The notes under the pieces were generated by a model. It ran no database searches. It saw only the letters and a list, made by a program, of their open reading frames with translations, and had not been told where the DNA came from. From Phoronis australis (lineage: Eukaryota > Phoronida > Phoronidae), in contig NMRA01000133.1 of the NCBI GenBank assembly GCA_002633005.1, positions 13,203 through 75,202 of the forward strand: DNA of 62,000 bases. The letters are read 5' to 3'. Position 1 is the first letter of the stretch. Each line of letters starts with the position of its first letter. The position numbers were made by a program, and so were the translations under genes. Positions 34,601-49,500 of this stretch are shown here, one piece after another.

Positions 34601-37600
34601 TATACAGACCAGTTGATAATTTTCAAAATAAAGTGTATGTAATTTCCATTTATAATTACCAAAAACGATTGCGTAGGTCTCGGGGTCCGCACGAAACGTG
34701 ACTTGTTTACTACATGAAAACTGCCACGCCGTGCTTGCCATCGACAATTCCAGAAATAATTAAGAGAATCACCTGTGACGGATTACACGTGTTAATTAAC
34801 AAATAAAACACATGTCGATCAGTGCGACTTACATTAGCAACAGTCAAATCCGCACGGAGTTTTATTTAAACAAAACCAGTATTTGTCAAACAAATTCAAG
34901 GCGACGAAAGAAACCACACAACTACGTGTATTAAACTGGGGCGACAATAACTTTTGTGAACTTCGCTCGTAAACAATCAAGAACGACAAAAAATGTAAAT
35001 TTGTTCATCGGATTGACAGAAGTTTATTTTACCTAAGTATATTTTCCAATTGCGTCATGTCATTTTGCCAATGATGTTTTTGGAATTGAATGACATTTCC
35101 ACGAATACGCAACCGCTCTTTGAGGTCTTCACTCACGAGTATAGGGTTGTTGGTAAACAAATCTATGTGAAACCAATGTTTCGACTATTGATTTGAGTAG
35201 AATTTTCAATTTTGTAGACTTAATATGCTGAAATCAAGTGTGACGACAAAGATTCCATGGAGAATTCTGTGAAATGTTTCCGCCACGTATTCCACAAGCC
35301 TAGCCGTGTCAGCGCTGAGCTACATGAAGGGAACGTTTCGCCGTCTTTGCTTTCAGTGGAAACAAACTCTAATCGCTGCCGACTTGCTACTGTAGCAAAA
35401 CGTTCACGGCAAATGAGAAACGATGAATTTAAGTTTTCAATTACGGCGTTAGATTGAGGAAAACGGAGATTTTTTGTGAACTGCTAGTTCTGTGCAAATT
35501 TCACAAGCAGTTTGTGCTGTACAGTACAGATGTGACGTCAGGCAAGAGAGGAAATGTATCAACTCACTTAAATATCTCTCTGTGAATCCATAGTAATCGC
35601 TAGTGTCCAGTTTGGCTTTCTTCAGCCGTTGTAGCGTGTCCGGACTGGGAGAAGACAGAGACGAACTTCTTTTGGGAGGACGTCCAGGTCTGGCACTAGT
35701 GGAAAATAAAATTAAACAAAATTTATACTTAAGGTGATTATTTGATTGACAGCTGTTACTTGGAACATTGTTTCAGAACCTTATACAATCTGTGCAAGAT
35801 TTTGTAAGATCTATTTTCTAATTTGGCGGAAGCAATCGCTCGCGTCTACCTGGTTACCAAAATAAACCGAAGTCTTCATTTTTACCGTTGATTGTCTGCG
35901 AGTAGTATTTCCCGACCAGAAAAGTCTGTTTTGGTGCGATTGACGTGCTCATGTATCATGTATATATAAATATGCAAATAAATGTACATATTAACGAAAC
36001 AACCTTGACCGGAATTCCATTTTTTCTGTTTAGAATTGAGGGAGACATTTCATGCATGCGCTGTTGTTTGCTCGTCTTGTTTTTGTGAAGATATCAGAAC
36101 TTTTGCGCAGTGAAGCCTTCCTCTTAATAATCCGGAATTAACAACTCAGAGTCGATTAGCGACGTAATCACATCTTCAGTAGATTGCCACAAGAGATTAA
36201 ATCGTATGTGTTTAATTGGAAGTACAGCATTGATCTTCGTCTGACCTTGTCGATTTTTGCTATTCACTTTTGACGCGATTAGTCGTCGTTTTAATGGTAA
36301 TAATTCTGCTTGAATCTGATTGGCACTGTCTTGACAAATCGCAGCAGAATAACCATCGAATAACAGTTAATTTTAAACTCAAATTTATGCTTCTATTTAA
36401 ATTTGTGGTACCTATTCGTCAAGAGGAACCGCTTTCCATGATTGCATATAGTTATTGCAATAATAGAGTGTAGTGCGATTAATTATCATTAGGTGAGAGT
36501 ACTTTAAGATGGAGGCTATTTGAAAAGTACATTTGAGAGAAAACACAACAACGACGTCACACAACGACAAAGTCATTCGGAACTCATCGGGTATTTTCGT
36601 AGTAAGACCACGAAAATACTCAAGGTGTTCCGAATTAAATCACATAACCGAAGATGTTATATTTAAAGGAAACTGCAGTATCTTTGAGTTGATGACGAAT
36701 GATGTCATTCACCAAAGGCAAATACCGACCGAAATGAGGTTTTTGTCCTTTTGAAATAGTTTTTTATTGAATAACAAGTATTATGCGAATGTTCACCGAC
36801 TCTAACCCAAATGACGTCAGCAAATAGTAAATTGCTGTAAATCGTACGAACCTGAGACAGAATGACTGTTCAAATATTAACTAAAATGAGTACTATCTTG
36901 TATATAAATAATTGAAATCGACCTCACGGGAAGAAAACGTGTCTTGTTCGCTCATTATCCAAAAACACATACATGATTATGTTACAAATGACCCAGTTAC
37001 ATTTAAAAACTTATGTTGACACAAATAAGAACAAATATCACTCGATGACTTTCTTTGTTTTTGTATGAATAGAATTTGAAAGTGTTGACATTTCTAGTAT
37101 TTATCCGCAATGCGAGCGATATTATTTCAGTAGTACTTAAACATCGTAAACAAGGTTTTCCCATGTTTTCACTGAGTTTCATGTCACCTGCTGTTGATAT
37201 TCGTTTCGCTATCATTGTTCTAAACGCATACATATCATCTAAGCTGTAAACTTTTAACTCGGCAGGTATCTGAAAGGGAACAGATGTATCGGTTCTCACT
37301 GGTGAAGGCGTATTTAAACATTAAAAGATTCCATCTTGGTATCATGGCATTTTATTGTATTTGGCATTTAAATAAAGCCGTGGAAGTTGGAAGAAATTTA
37401 TTCCTCCTTGTGGTGGCATAGTGATCCACAACCACCGTGTTCTAAACAAAAGATGTTTTCGAAATCAAATCACAAAGCGGTCATTCCCCGGCTTTCAGCA
37501 TAGAAGCCTTTGATTTAAAAAAATAGGATAAAATCAATGGAATTGTGAGATTAAAATGCGATGTGGGGGCTAGACTTGCTTAGCATGTAAATATTTTCAA

Positions 37601-40511
37601 GTGATCGAATGATCTTTATTTTAATAGTTTCTAAACTCAAATTGCTCCAATTCAAATGCCAAATCTGCCGCGGTAGTCACTGCGGGAACGAACCAAAGGA
37701 CACTCGTAGGCTCCTTGAACGGAGTGCGTAGGCGCATGGACTTTTTTCAAAGCAATTAAAATATTTCCGAATTCATACAGCCTACTGTTGACGAGTTATA
37801 ATAGCAATCAAACTCTTTCACCATTAGCTTTTATTGCCCAACGAAATTCAGTTGGTTTTAACACACTGCGAACAAGGTCATTAATCATAGAAATAACAGT
37901 AATTGTCGCAATAAAGCGTTAATCAAAGAGCACAGGATGTTAGCGCATCTGTTCTCGTGCTGCCCACTAAGGACATTGTCAAGAATCACAGCCGTTTACT
38001 ATTGTTCTCTACGTATAGCGCTGACGCGTCAAACAATTGTATGCTATTAATTTTTCTATCTGTGCCTTGTATTCAATGCATAAATCAAATAAAAACACAA
38101 TATGCTGATAAAAGCGAGGCAATTTGTATCGAAAATGTCCGCAAAACTCTACTTCACGAGCGTGCTCGAGTTGTATGTCCTTAGGGAACAGATCGTTACT
38201 GGAACGAGAAAAATGATACAATCCAAAGGCCCTGGAGCGAGGGATTACATGTACTGTTCAAATGCCCCTGGACTTATATGCTAACTCTGCTTGGCACTAG
38301 AAACAGCGAAAACTGGGATGCGAGTTTTATTCATTAGTTGTTATCTTTTTATTTATTTGTTTATAACTTTTTTCGTTTGTCAAATCGTAGACACAGACAT
38401 GAATTCTCTATGGGACCAATGGTCTAAAATGTATCTCGTCTTGTGAGCATTGTGTATAATCTTTTTTATAAAACGAAAACCAAAACTGTCACATTAGTTT
38501 GATTTTCGGGCTATTCTTCATGCAGAAAGAAAATTATTTTATAAATTCGTTTCCAACTTTCAATGACGGCCTTGACCGTTGATCAACTTTTGGGAGGTTG
38601 ACATAGGTTATCTAATTCGTCCATTTAGGCAAAATCTTATAAAAATAAATATATGGAGATGTAGAGCGTAGACGATTACAACTTGCGTGTTTGAAAATGA
38701 GAATTGACTAATGGACTACTAAGTCTATGGCGCAATGTTTATTGAAAGAGATTACAAAAGTGGTTGGTAAAACTAAACACAGGGCTATAGAAACAAGTGC
38801 TGGTCATTGAGTTGATATGCAAATGAAGTCTAGTAGCCAGCGAAAATTTGCAGGTTCAAGTCTGCCGCTGTGTTTTATATGCGGCTCCACCGCTTGTGTG
38901 CTGAATCTTAATCCTGGCTTGAGCAAAGCGAAGAACAATAAGAGGTAAATTTCAAAAATAAATAAAGCCTTAAATAATTATTTAAACAGGTATTGTGTGT
39001 AAGCCGGTTGTGCCTTGTACAACAATTGAAGGGATAATGCGGAATAAATTGATCTGGCTTTAATTCGGCCAATTAAAATAGACATCTCACAAACTAAATC
39101 AACACTGGACTATTTGCACGTGCCCGCAAAGTCTGTGTACTTAGGCGAAATCGGCGCGAATCGACAGTCGCAGACGAGAATTACGTCGCAGCTTGGAGCA
39201 TTTCGGGAAAGTAGTGCGAGTAAAAGAAAACAATAGATTATCAAACCGTGTAGTTAGTCTTTTGGTTATATTTACCTTTGGAATTGTCAGTGTTAATTTT
39301 ATGGTAGTCGTACATCGCTTGTCACCATTTCAGACGTATTTATCGCTGTTAGCCTTTGAGTAAACGCGATCTCAGCTAGCAAAATACTCCTATTTGCCGT
39401 AGAGTTGACCATAGATCGGTTCGGATTTAAATAATGCGACGGTGACGATTATTGCGAATTCACTCAGCTGAAACTGGGCCCCCATATTAAGTAAAGATAC
39501 GCCGAATATTTTAATTGACGATAGTAAATAGGAACGTTTATTTCAAAACAAGACTACACCATCCATACGAGAGAAGTTTAAAGGGTGTGTTTGCGGATTT
39601 TTCGGAATTCATTCGAGCCAAGATATCTATACAAAGATTTCGTGATTAGGGACGTGTAGGGCACATCAAAAAAATGTTGTGCACGGCACGGAATTTGAAT
39701 TGAACAAATGTTATTCCGGCTAAATGTATGTGTAGCGATAAAATATCAATGTTAGGAAAACACCCTATTATGTCTGGCGATATATAAGATCCCTTATCAT
39801 TTGTGAAAATCGGTAACCGAAACATTTGTATATCCATAGAGATAAAAGCAAATTATTAAATGTTGACGACTAATTTTAAGATAAGGCTTGAGTAACTCGA
39901 GACACATTACAAGTTGTAGTCGTAATGAAACCATTTAAACAAATTAGCGCAGACGCTATTTCAACAATGTTTATTAGAAAAACTACTTTGAATACGAAGC
40001 AATGGCGAGAATGTCCGTAATCACCTTGTATCCTTTGTAAATGCGCCGAACAAAGTTACAGTAACACAAACAAAATGTTAATTTTGTGAGGGCAACCATA
40101 TCCAATACCTTAGTTGTTTCAAAAAGGCGACTGTCAAACCTCAGATCTGACACACCTTGTCACACGTTAATGAAACTTATTAGATATAGAAATGCCGTTC
40201 GTTATCGGAAAGAAGGAAACCGTGTTAGAGTTTCACACGTTCTTTGCAGGCTCACTTTAAAGGTCGTATTCAATACCACAGGAGTCCTAATTTTACTACT
40301 AGTTAAATAGTTCAACAAATTTCAATTTGTAACTGTCACACAAGCACGCCACATAATTATCAAGGGTCATTCTGTTGGCACATCTAAAGGTGACGGCGTG
40401 GTACGGATTCTTTTCTAAGGACCTATCTCTTATTATTGTCTAGAAATAACGTGAAAAATAACAAATTTTGGTAATAATACTTCGTAACAACAACAACATC
40501 GCTGCTGCTGC

Positions 40512-40542
<31 letters not shown>

Positions 40543-43500
40543 GGTGGTGGTGGTGNNNNNNNNNNNNNNNNNNNNNNNNNNNNNNNNNNNNNNNNNNNNN
40601 NNNNNNNNNNNNNNNNNNNNNNNNNNNNNNNNNNNNNNNNNNNNNNNNNNNNNNNNNNNNNNNNNNNNNNNNNNNNNNNNNNNNNNNNNNNNNNNNNNNN
40701 TATAGGGATGGCAATGTGACATTGATAGGTATAGGGATGGCAATGTGACATTGATAGCTATAGGGATGGCAATGTGACATTGATAGCTATAGGGATGGCA
40801 ATGACGATGGTGACAGTGATATGATGTCGATGATGACTAAAATGATGATCACGACAATGATAGAGATGACGATGATGAAGATGATGTTGATGAAGAAAGT
40901 GGCAATGATGGTGACGGTGGTGGTTACAGGGATGACGATGGCCGGGGATAATGATTACGACATAAGTATACAAGAAATGACTGAGCTCCATCTGCTAAGA
41001 TTTACGAATAGGAAAATTTTATTTTTTTTGTCATTTACAACCACTTTTTCGAAGAGTTGACGAAAGCAGCCTGTATAACAATTCATAAATACTTAGAATT
41101 TGCCCGCGTGGAGTTCTTCGACTTAATTAGAAATCCACGTTTGCAAAACTCGCTCAGAAATTCACGTTTAAATGTTGACGTGTGACATATAACTTTTTTT
41201 AAATGGACATTAACGGTTTTATGGCCGCACGTTTGGGATTATTGTTTCATGCGATGAACTTGTTGAAGTTTGTAGCTTTGACCAGAGTTATAAAACAACA
41301 AAACCCGTTTTATTACAATTTGCCAATTCTCGTCGCTGTCAGAATGTCAGACATTCGCTTAAATAAGGGTCGGTGACTTAACCAGTTAAAAACGCTTAAA
41401 ATGCTTTGACATTCATCGCGTGGTGTTTGGTTCACCCTCAGAGCGTTAGAATGCGACTGTAGGGGTTGGAGGTTCGATTCCGCGCTGAGGCTGGCCGAGG
41501 CGATAGTGTCTCTTTAAGAGAACGAGCACAAGGCGTAAAAATAGTCACAAGCCAGTTGTTAGCCGCAATAGACGAAATTCACAGGGAGCAAATCGACAAA
41601 AGCAATAAAATATTCAAATAAAAATGATAATCAACTATAATCGAATACAAATTTAATTTAAAAAGTCATAAAATCGGATAAAGGTTCACTCCATTCAAGC
41701 AGCCGTGACGACAGTGCGGAGTAGTATCCTCCTGAACACAACGGCAGTTACACAAACGAGTGAACTGATTATAATACAGGTGATCGCTTGATAAAGGCCG
41801 GGAAACAAAATCGTACATATGTCACCAGCTTTCTCATACGTAGAACAGATTTAGTGCTAATTCCTGACGTCACAATTTACGACTCAACACAGGAGATGTT
41901 TATCAAAGGGTAATTCTAATTCATTGTTTGCTGTGCGATTGTGTTTTTGAATAATTTACAGAATTTTAAAATTCATTTAATTTATTAGTTAGCTTATAGC
42001 AGTTTTGTGACAGTGGGGTTATATACGGGGCACCAGAATTTGAAAAATTGCTGTACGCCCAGTGCTTTCTTAGATCATTTGAATGCATTTGAATCAGTTG
42101 TGCAAGTGCTATTGGCTTTTGATGAAGATGAAATGTTTTTTCGTCTGAAACGTTACTCCGTGGCACAACACGGTTTGTGAAATAGGTGTGAATGAGCGAT
42201 GTCAATGGAAATGGTTAACAATGTGTTTTATTCAGAAAATGTGTGTTTTAGCAGAAATATGTTATATGGTAATCACTTTAAAATAACATCATACTTTGTA
42301 GTCTCACGACGTCTTCTAAACCGACCTTTTAAAACCGGTTGCCGTTTTAACCGCATCTATTTCTACTCTCTGCTGTTTGTATTGTTAAAATGACAAATTA
42401 GGACAAAATGAATATTAAATAAATCGTTCAAATGTCAATTCAAAACACCTTTTAAATTTTCCCTCGACATTTGTGGGTAAACATTTAAAGATAGTTTTCT
42501 AGTACAGACATGGGAAAGAATTTCCTAGCTACACAGTAAGTCCACGCCTCGTTGACTATGGCCACGCTTAACTAAAAAACAATTGTCAATATTAGGCAGC
42601 ATCTGAAGACAGTTTCATCATAAAGAAAGTTGGTTCCTGTGGAGGTATTCATGAAATTGTGAACGGAAAACTGACACCGTGTACAGAAAATGAAGTGACT
42701 GGACTCTTACTTGAACTCCCCATGACAACAAAACTTATTTCGGGGGTTTGCCGTCGTCAGTACTTCTTCGCAAAGGGGACACAGTGCAGAAGCCTAACGC
42801 ATAAAATCCTCCGCATACCCGCAGCCGTTATGTTCTCATGAAGAAGCTGTCGACATGTTTTTACAACTAAAATTATCCGAACCACTGTAGCATTTCAAAT
42901 TTACCTACTGTCATTATGTTGTGATTTTCAATAGTGTCTACATTTTTGTAACCCTGGATTCTATGTCATCAAAATTTTTCTAAGAAGAAAAAAGGGTTCA
43001 TAAGGATTTGCACCGTACATACCCAGGTGTTCCATTCGCACACGCAAGACACTCGCAAGAAAAACTGGCGTAATCACGTGCTTTGCTTATAATGCGTGGC
43101 GATATCTCGCAAAGGTTTTCGTGCTGTTGGGTTTTACCAAGTTTCTTGCGTCTACTGGATAGAGCCCAAACACTACAGTAATTTCTGGTGGCAGAAGGTA
43201 TTTCTGCAAAATGGCCACTGAGTTCAGATCGAGTACATATCCATGTACAGTTGAACATTGTTTCGACTTGACACTAGACCAAAACACTTGAAAATTGATT
43301 GTTGCGCAACTTCTCGGCGAGTCTTTAGTAAAGGATTATTTAACTTATGACTACAACGGAAAGTATAAATCAACCGTTTAACCCGATGATGTTTCATTCC
43401 TTTGACACAGCAGCGTGTCATGTAAATAAGTCTCACTCGCTGAAATGAATCTCGCTATATTGTGATGCACTGTAGCGTTGAGTAAAATTGCCTTTAATAT

Positions 43501-46500
43501 CTGTATTCCGAGTACCGTTTCTTCAATCAAAATTCTATTTGTGTCACCATTGTTAAATAACTAGTTATTTAGTTCTTCCATTCGTAACCGTTTCCTATTT
43601 ATTCTTACTGCAAAGGATGTGCGCTTTATGGCGACGCATCGTTATTTAAGTACGACCAATTGTTAGGAATCGTTCGAATCTAGATTTATGTTACAAAGAC
43701 AGCCCAGCGGGTGTTTTTCTATTGGAAAATTATGTGATCAAAAATCTTTGATCCAATTTCAATTGGTTTGCTCATCATCTGCTAACGGAGAAATACACAG
43801 AATTCTTTTAGTTCACAAAGCCATCTAGACAAATTTATTTCCTAAGGGAAGTTTATTTTTAATTTCCCGTCGTTGCTTTACTCAGCAGCACCCAGAACTA
43901 AAAAATTAACATCTCAAACACGATAACATGAGATATAAGTGGGTCTTACCAGTGTCAGGTAAAACCCCTAAAAAAGAAAAAAAAATCTGAACATGAGACG
44001 ATGTTGAAAGAAATGAACGATCTTTTTAGCTGTCTCGTAAGAAGTTTAGTCGGAACTGGTATTACATGAATATATTATCGTTGTTCTTTGCGTAACACAT
44101 GAACATACATGAACATGGAGGCAATGATTTTTTTAGTTAAAGGTGCATTAGTATGTGACGTCATTAAAACATGGCCTTTGCAAATACTCTTCTAACCCTA
44201 AACACAACTCGAATCCTTACTCTTACCCCTAAGCACGGCTCTATCACTGACCTAAACGCTTTTAGTCGCAGAAAATACGTTCTATAACGTCCATCGAAAA
44301 CATCGATAAATACGTGATCGAGAAAAGTGAACGTGGTGGATGGTTTGGGCTATTTTGTCGTTACTCTTTATCGGAGAAGTAAAAAAGTGAACTGAACTTA
44401 GCAGCAGTTGCTGCGATTACTACGGTGCTCGTTTCCCGTGTGTAACTCGGTACATGGTTCTTTAAGGGTGAGCAACTTAAGAATAAATGTTGGTAAGCCA
44501 CGTGAACATGTCGTCACTGGAAACCAAAAGAATACGCAAGAATCCGTCTTCATTCTTGTTCATCGTATTCCTTAGGATGTTGCAAAATGTGGATTAGGAC
44601 CCACGTGACAACGATTCGTGTACCAGTTATGGACACTTCGCTAACAACCAGATACCCAGCACTTAGCATGCGCAATGCACTTCAGGTACTGAGTTCCTTT
44701 CTCAGAATACGTTCTTTGTAAATTAGAACAAGAAATTTTTTGATAATTTCTCGGAAATGTTTTTGATAAAAAACAGATAACCTGTGCCGCGACGCCAATA
44801 TCCATGTAATTCAAAATCGTTACAATGCAAAACGTATTTGTTTGTTCTCCTAACTCCACTATTCATGAATGAAATGCAAGTGCGTGGCTTGCAAATGCGC
44901 AAATACTCGCGTGCGTACTGGGTAATAGTAAACTCAAGCACAACCAGAAACTCTGTGACGAATTGTGCGACTTTGGTACGGTTTCTGCAACATCGATTCT
45001 TACCAATTCTACATGTACTCAGCTCTGTGATATCATGTTGTATGTATATGAAGTATAGTTCTCTGTGGTATCATGTTGTATGTATATGAAGTATAGGTAA
45101 GTATCTAATGCACAGTAGTCTTGAAAACAATCTTCGTAGCACACGTTACTGGGCTCCAACCTTCGCCAATAAGCATTGCAATTATTAGTCACGTGACAAA
45201 TACGACCAAACAGTTTGTCTATCGGCAGTGCATCCGGGAAGTTTAAATTAGAAGGATATATTAATAACAAATTCCAAACTGAACCAAGACGTTTGTTTGA
45301 TTAAAACATTAATTTATCTCAATGAGATGTAATAAAACGCTTAATCTTAACACAAGCAACCTCAAATTTAGTTCAAACATCTGTGAGTTAATATTCAAAT
45401 TTGCAATATGTAAAATGTTCGTTGATAAGCCGACGAGTTTAGACTTCTTATCGACAAACTCTTTGTTAAATTAATCTTTATTTAAACCCATGTAAAAGAT
45501 TCTAAACTGGTTGTTATTGATTTATTTATCTTGGAATGATAATTTTAACTTTAAATTGAATGTTGCTCATTTCTAATTTAGACCCCCTGGGTAGCCAACC
45601 TCGAATTTCAAAATGTCAAACAACGAGTTAAGAAAACACCCCGAAGAAGATAAATTCTTTTATTTATATCCCTGTAGATTCCAATAAAACGTAGTTATAA
45701 AAGCACACGAAACGACAAGCGGGTTTATCTCGTGTTTACTTAAAATAGATATTGCTATTTTAGAGGAGGCAACATGGTTCGAAAAATAAGAATTTCAAGT
45801 GCCCCATGTTCTCTAGTATTTACTTATGGCCATAAGTGTGCTCGTAAATTGTAACGAGCGGCAGATAAGGTACTTTTGAATTGGAAAATATCTGACATGA
45901 AATATATTTATCATGCCCTGTGTCAATTGAAAATGTAATAAATTTTTCTGTTGGCATTTCGTTTGATTTTATATCTGCGTGTGATACACCACTGTCTGAG
46001 TGCAGTTATAAGATAATACCCAGGTTACGGGGCCGTACATCGTACACTCGTGTGTCCAAACAGGGGGCAACATATTAGTAAATAATTCGTTATCAAATGC
46101 GTTATGCAGTAAACAGGATACAAGATGCGAGTCGCCGTAAGCAAGGGTGACGTCTTCTGTGGTTTTCCATATTGGAATTTCTTTGAAAAGCTATCTAAAT
46201 TATTGGTTATTGATACGCAGATACAGGCATAACAGCTTTACTGAAAAAATGACGACAAAAATGGTTGGTTTGGGTTGAAATGAACTTCCAGCTTTATCAA
46301 CTAAGCAAATTTATACTGTTGCATGACGCCATAAGCAATAGCAATGACGTATAAGAAAGAGATGTCGTTGTTTTAATCCACCGTATTTTGGCTTCGAAAC
46401 ACATGGCAATTTCTGGGACTGTTCCGTCACGCAAAATACTCGCCCATGAACGCTAGTGAGACCACGTGTTTCGTCTGTAACGTATGGCGATATCTTGCGA

Positions 46501-49500
46501 AGACATGCGTGATGTGCCAAACTTGCGAGACTTGCCGTATGGATTATGCGCGGTCAATTTATTTTCTGCTACCGTTGAGTGTCTTAATCATAATAATAAT
46601 CACGTAAAATCGCACAAAAACAGAAGTCTTCAAAAATTGGGAAACAGGTCTGTGCATGTACTTTTTATATTCAACAAATTTCAAAATGAGAAAATGTTCA
46701 CAACGTCAAGCTTACATACACGCGGTATATGAAGAAAGTTGCGGGCAATTTCTAAATTTCTCAGCTTGTCAATATCGATTTAATAAAAACGGCAATTTAT
46801 TATCTGAAATGACCGAAGTTAGCGACCACGTGAAGTATCAAAAACTGATATAAAAGTAATTACCTGCTTAAAATGTGGACAGGTGAGCAAAAATGAGCTC
46901 AAACCGTCGATTTGTTGGATAATTGGACAAGCCAAGTTTAACGAGGCATACATAGGCGAACGTGGCAGCTCCTTTCAGCGACACCGTCTTCCCTAATGCA
47001 TCACAGATCAAATTTAGCCCCGGAAACAAAGAAAACGACTAGCAATTTCGACTGATTTATTTAAAACTAATGCAATTCAATTCAGCTCAGGGTAAAGAGT
47101 CCCGTATCAAATTCTAAACAAAGCGACAAATTCCATTCCCCACACGTATGTCCGTCTGAATCCGAAAGCAATTTTCAGAGATCGAATGTTAGGCGAAACA
47201 ATGAACGGGCAAACCGTATCTATTTCCAGTCGTTTTAAACATATCAAGTTAGGAATTAAACAATAGCATTCGCTCAAATCATTCGGGTAGGTAAATCTGA
47301 AAATGGCATTTGGGTGGTTTTTGACAGGTGGAGGATTGCTTGAGGTTGTCGTTGAAGAATCATTGGATTGTCTCAGAGGGCGCCGCGAGTGTCACCCAAG
47401 ACTTTTTATTAATGACATAAAATTCGATTACCGTAGTTTAAACGTCAAGTCGGTAGAAAAAATTATTTCTTTTCTTTAAACGAAATTGAGAGATAAATGA
47501 AGCTCTTTATTAAGTTTCACTCCTTGCTTGCACGCTGGCTTCCAGTTTTCTTGATACAGGAGCTTCGTTGGAGTCATCGCAAACAGTAGTAACTTTGACG
47601 TTAGCAGTAGACAGGTGATGCTCACGTTTCCAATAAAATTTAGTTGATACCAAGAGAAAACTCCCATCAGGAGTTTCGTTCATATTTTAACGCCTAAACG
47701 TATTATTAACCTTACCGAAATAAAATCGCGCTTTGTTGAATTGCACTCCAGACGACGATGAAACTTTCTAAATTAAGTTTCAATCTTGCATTTCGCCGCA
47801 TTCCTTGAAAGCAAACAGTCGTTTCAATTTACTTTTTAATTGAAAATTAACTCTTTCATTTCAATTGCATTTCCCCATTCAATACAGATTCGTGCCGCAT
47901 GGAACATGTTTCAAGTTCTACTGATAATTGATAGAGACAATTTCACAAACGATTGTTTGTCTCCGACCAGTAACGTGAATCTACGCGCGGGCAATTCACG
48001 ACGCCGATGCGCTTATCGCTAAAGAAACAAACAAACGTTTTATTACAACCGAGTTCGTCCAAATCCAGCCATTGTTGGTTTTCCCTAATAACCCACGGGC
48101 GAAGAAGTCATGTTTTTTTTAAAGAAAGATGCAACTAGTATTTCATGTGGTCGGGACCAGACTCTCCAACGTGGCGTTTCCTCTTTTGATTATTTTCCAG
48201 CTGATATTGGCAAAGGCAGACACAGACTCATGGTCTTAACATAATGTTTACACAAAATTTTCTAAACTAACTTTCGGTTAAACGCTTTTGTCTATCTGGT
48301 TTCACAACTGCGGTTTTATTGCTGGGCTGTTTGTGGAAAACAATTGATGGGTGAATTTTAAAATCAAAAGGCGTCAGTCGAATCAAAAAGACAAACATTT
48401 GTTTGTTTATTTTAGCCAGGTTTATTTGACGTTTGTTGACAGGAAATTATCAAACGCAAAAGAAGTTTGAATCAAATGTTTCCCTAGGTTAGTTGTACAT
48501 ATAATTTAAAAATGAAACTACCAAGCAAGTGTTTTTTTGCAAATCACGCAATACATAAAATAGTATGCTAACGCTCATCAAAATGAGGTGCGCTAAGTGC
48601 CACAGTAGAAAATAGATCCCTGTAATTGTATGTGACGTAATCAACGGATTGTGGTGACATTTTCACCTTCCAGTCAAGCACTGCTTCACAGAATTCTGCT
48701 CCGGAACAAGTGGTTTTTAAAGAATGAAGTAAAACATTCATCAAAGCACAGTTCCTAGTTCTTCCAGACGCAATTTAATTCTAAATTTTATCTTAATTAT
48801 ACTCAGTTTAACGAGACAACGAAGCAGCATAAACAACTGGCGGTCAATTCAGAAATGCACTGTTTCTGTCAATAATTTAATCACCATTTTCCGCGTTCCA
48901 ACTTTTCCAGTATATGCGGCGAAAACAGATGGCAATTTTCGAAATCGAAAAAATAACATTATCGCATCTGCAAATAGCATCGTTTTCTAATCGACCCGTC
49001 CAGCACACGCTCCCTGGTGGACTGCGCGTGCAAAAATGTTTATCAGACTAAAACGATTAGGAAAAAGGTTCGACAATTCTTGTGTACTTTGCTTGCAGAA
49101 TGGGAATTTCGGTTCAAACCTGTGGCTAATTATCTCAGTTGTAGATTCAGCTCGTTCACCATGTGTACAATGCAACCACACCTCGTGCGTGCGGGAGGAG
49201 GTGAAACCCTTGAATAAACACGAGGGACTGTAGCCTATGTTGCTGGCCTTTTGTTTTATGGACTGAAACACACCGATAAACCAGACGACATCTACATGCG
49301 GGCCGCCTAATCTCGATTTTGTCTCAATGAATGACACGAGACTCTGTCAACATTATAGAAACGTGGATCAAAATATATTCCCAGAAGCATCAGCGTTATT
49401 ATTACCATAGTCAATACTGCCGGTAAACGACAACTTTGACGAAAAACGCGACATAGTGTTTCATGTCATTTCCGGGCTTGATTGAGACTTGGTTGTATTG

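Noticed and set aside
40423-41060. His/Met/Thr-rich open frames around the gap
   Set aside because: They are trinucleotide and minisatellite repeats plus Ns, not genes.
44190-44250. TAACCCTAA-like string
   Set aside because: Only isolated telomere-like units; no tandem array.
48987-49337. 116-codon minus-strand frame in dachshund intron 1
   Set aside because: No recognisable domain and no splice sites; the other strand is also open in two frames, which suggests composition rather than coding.
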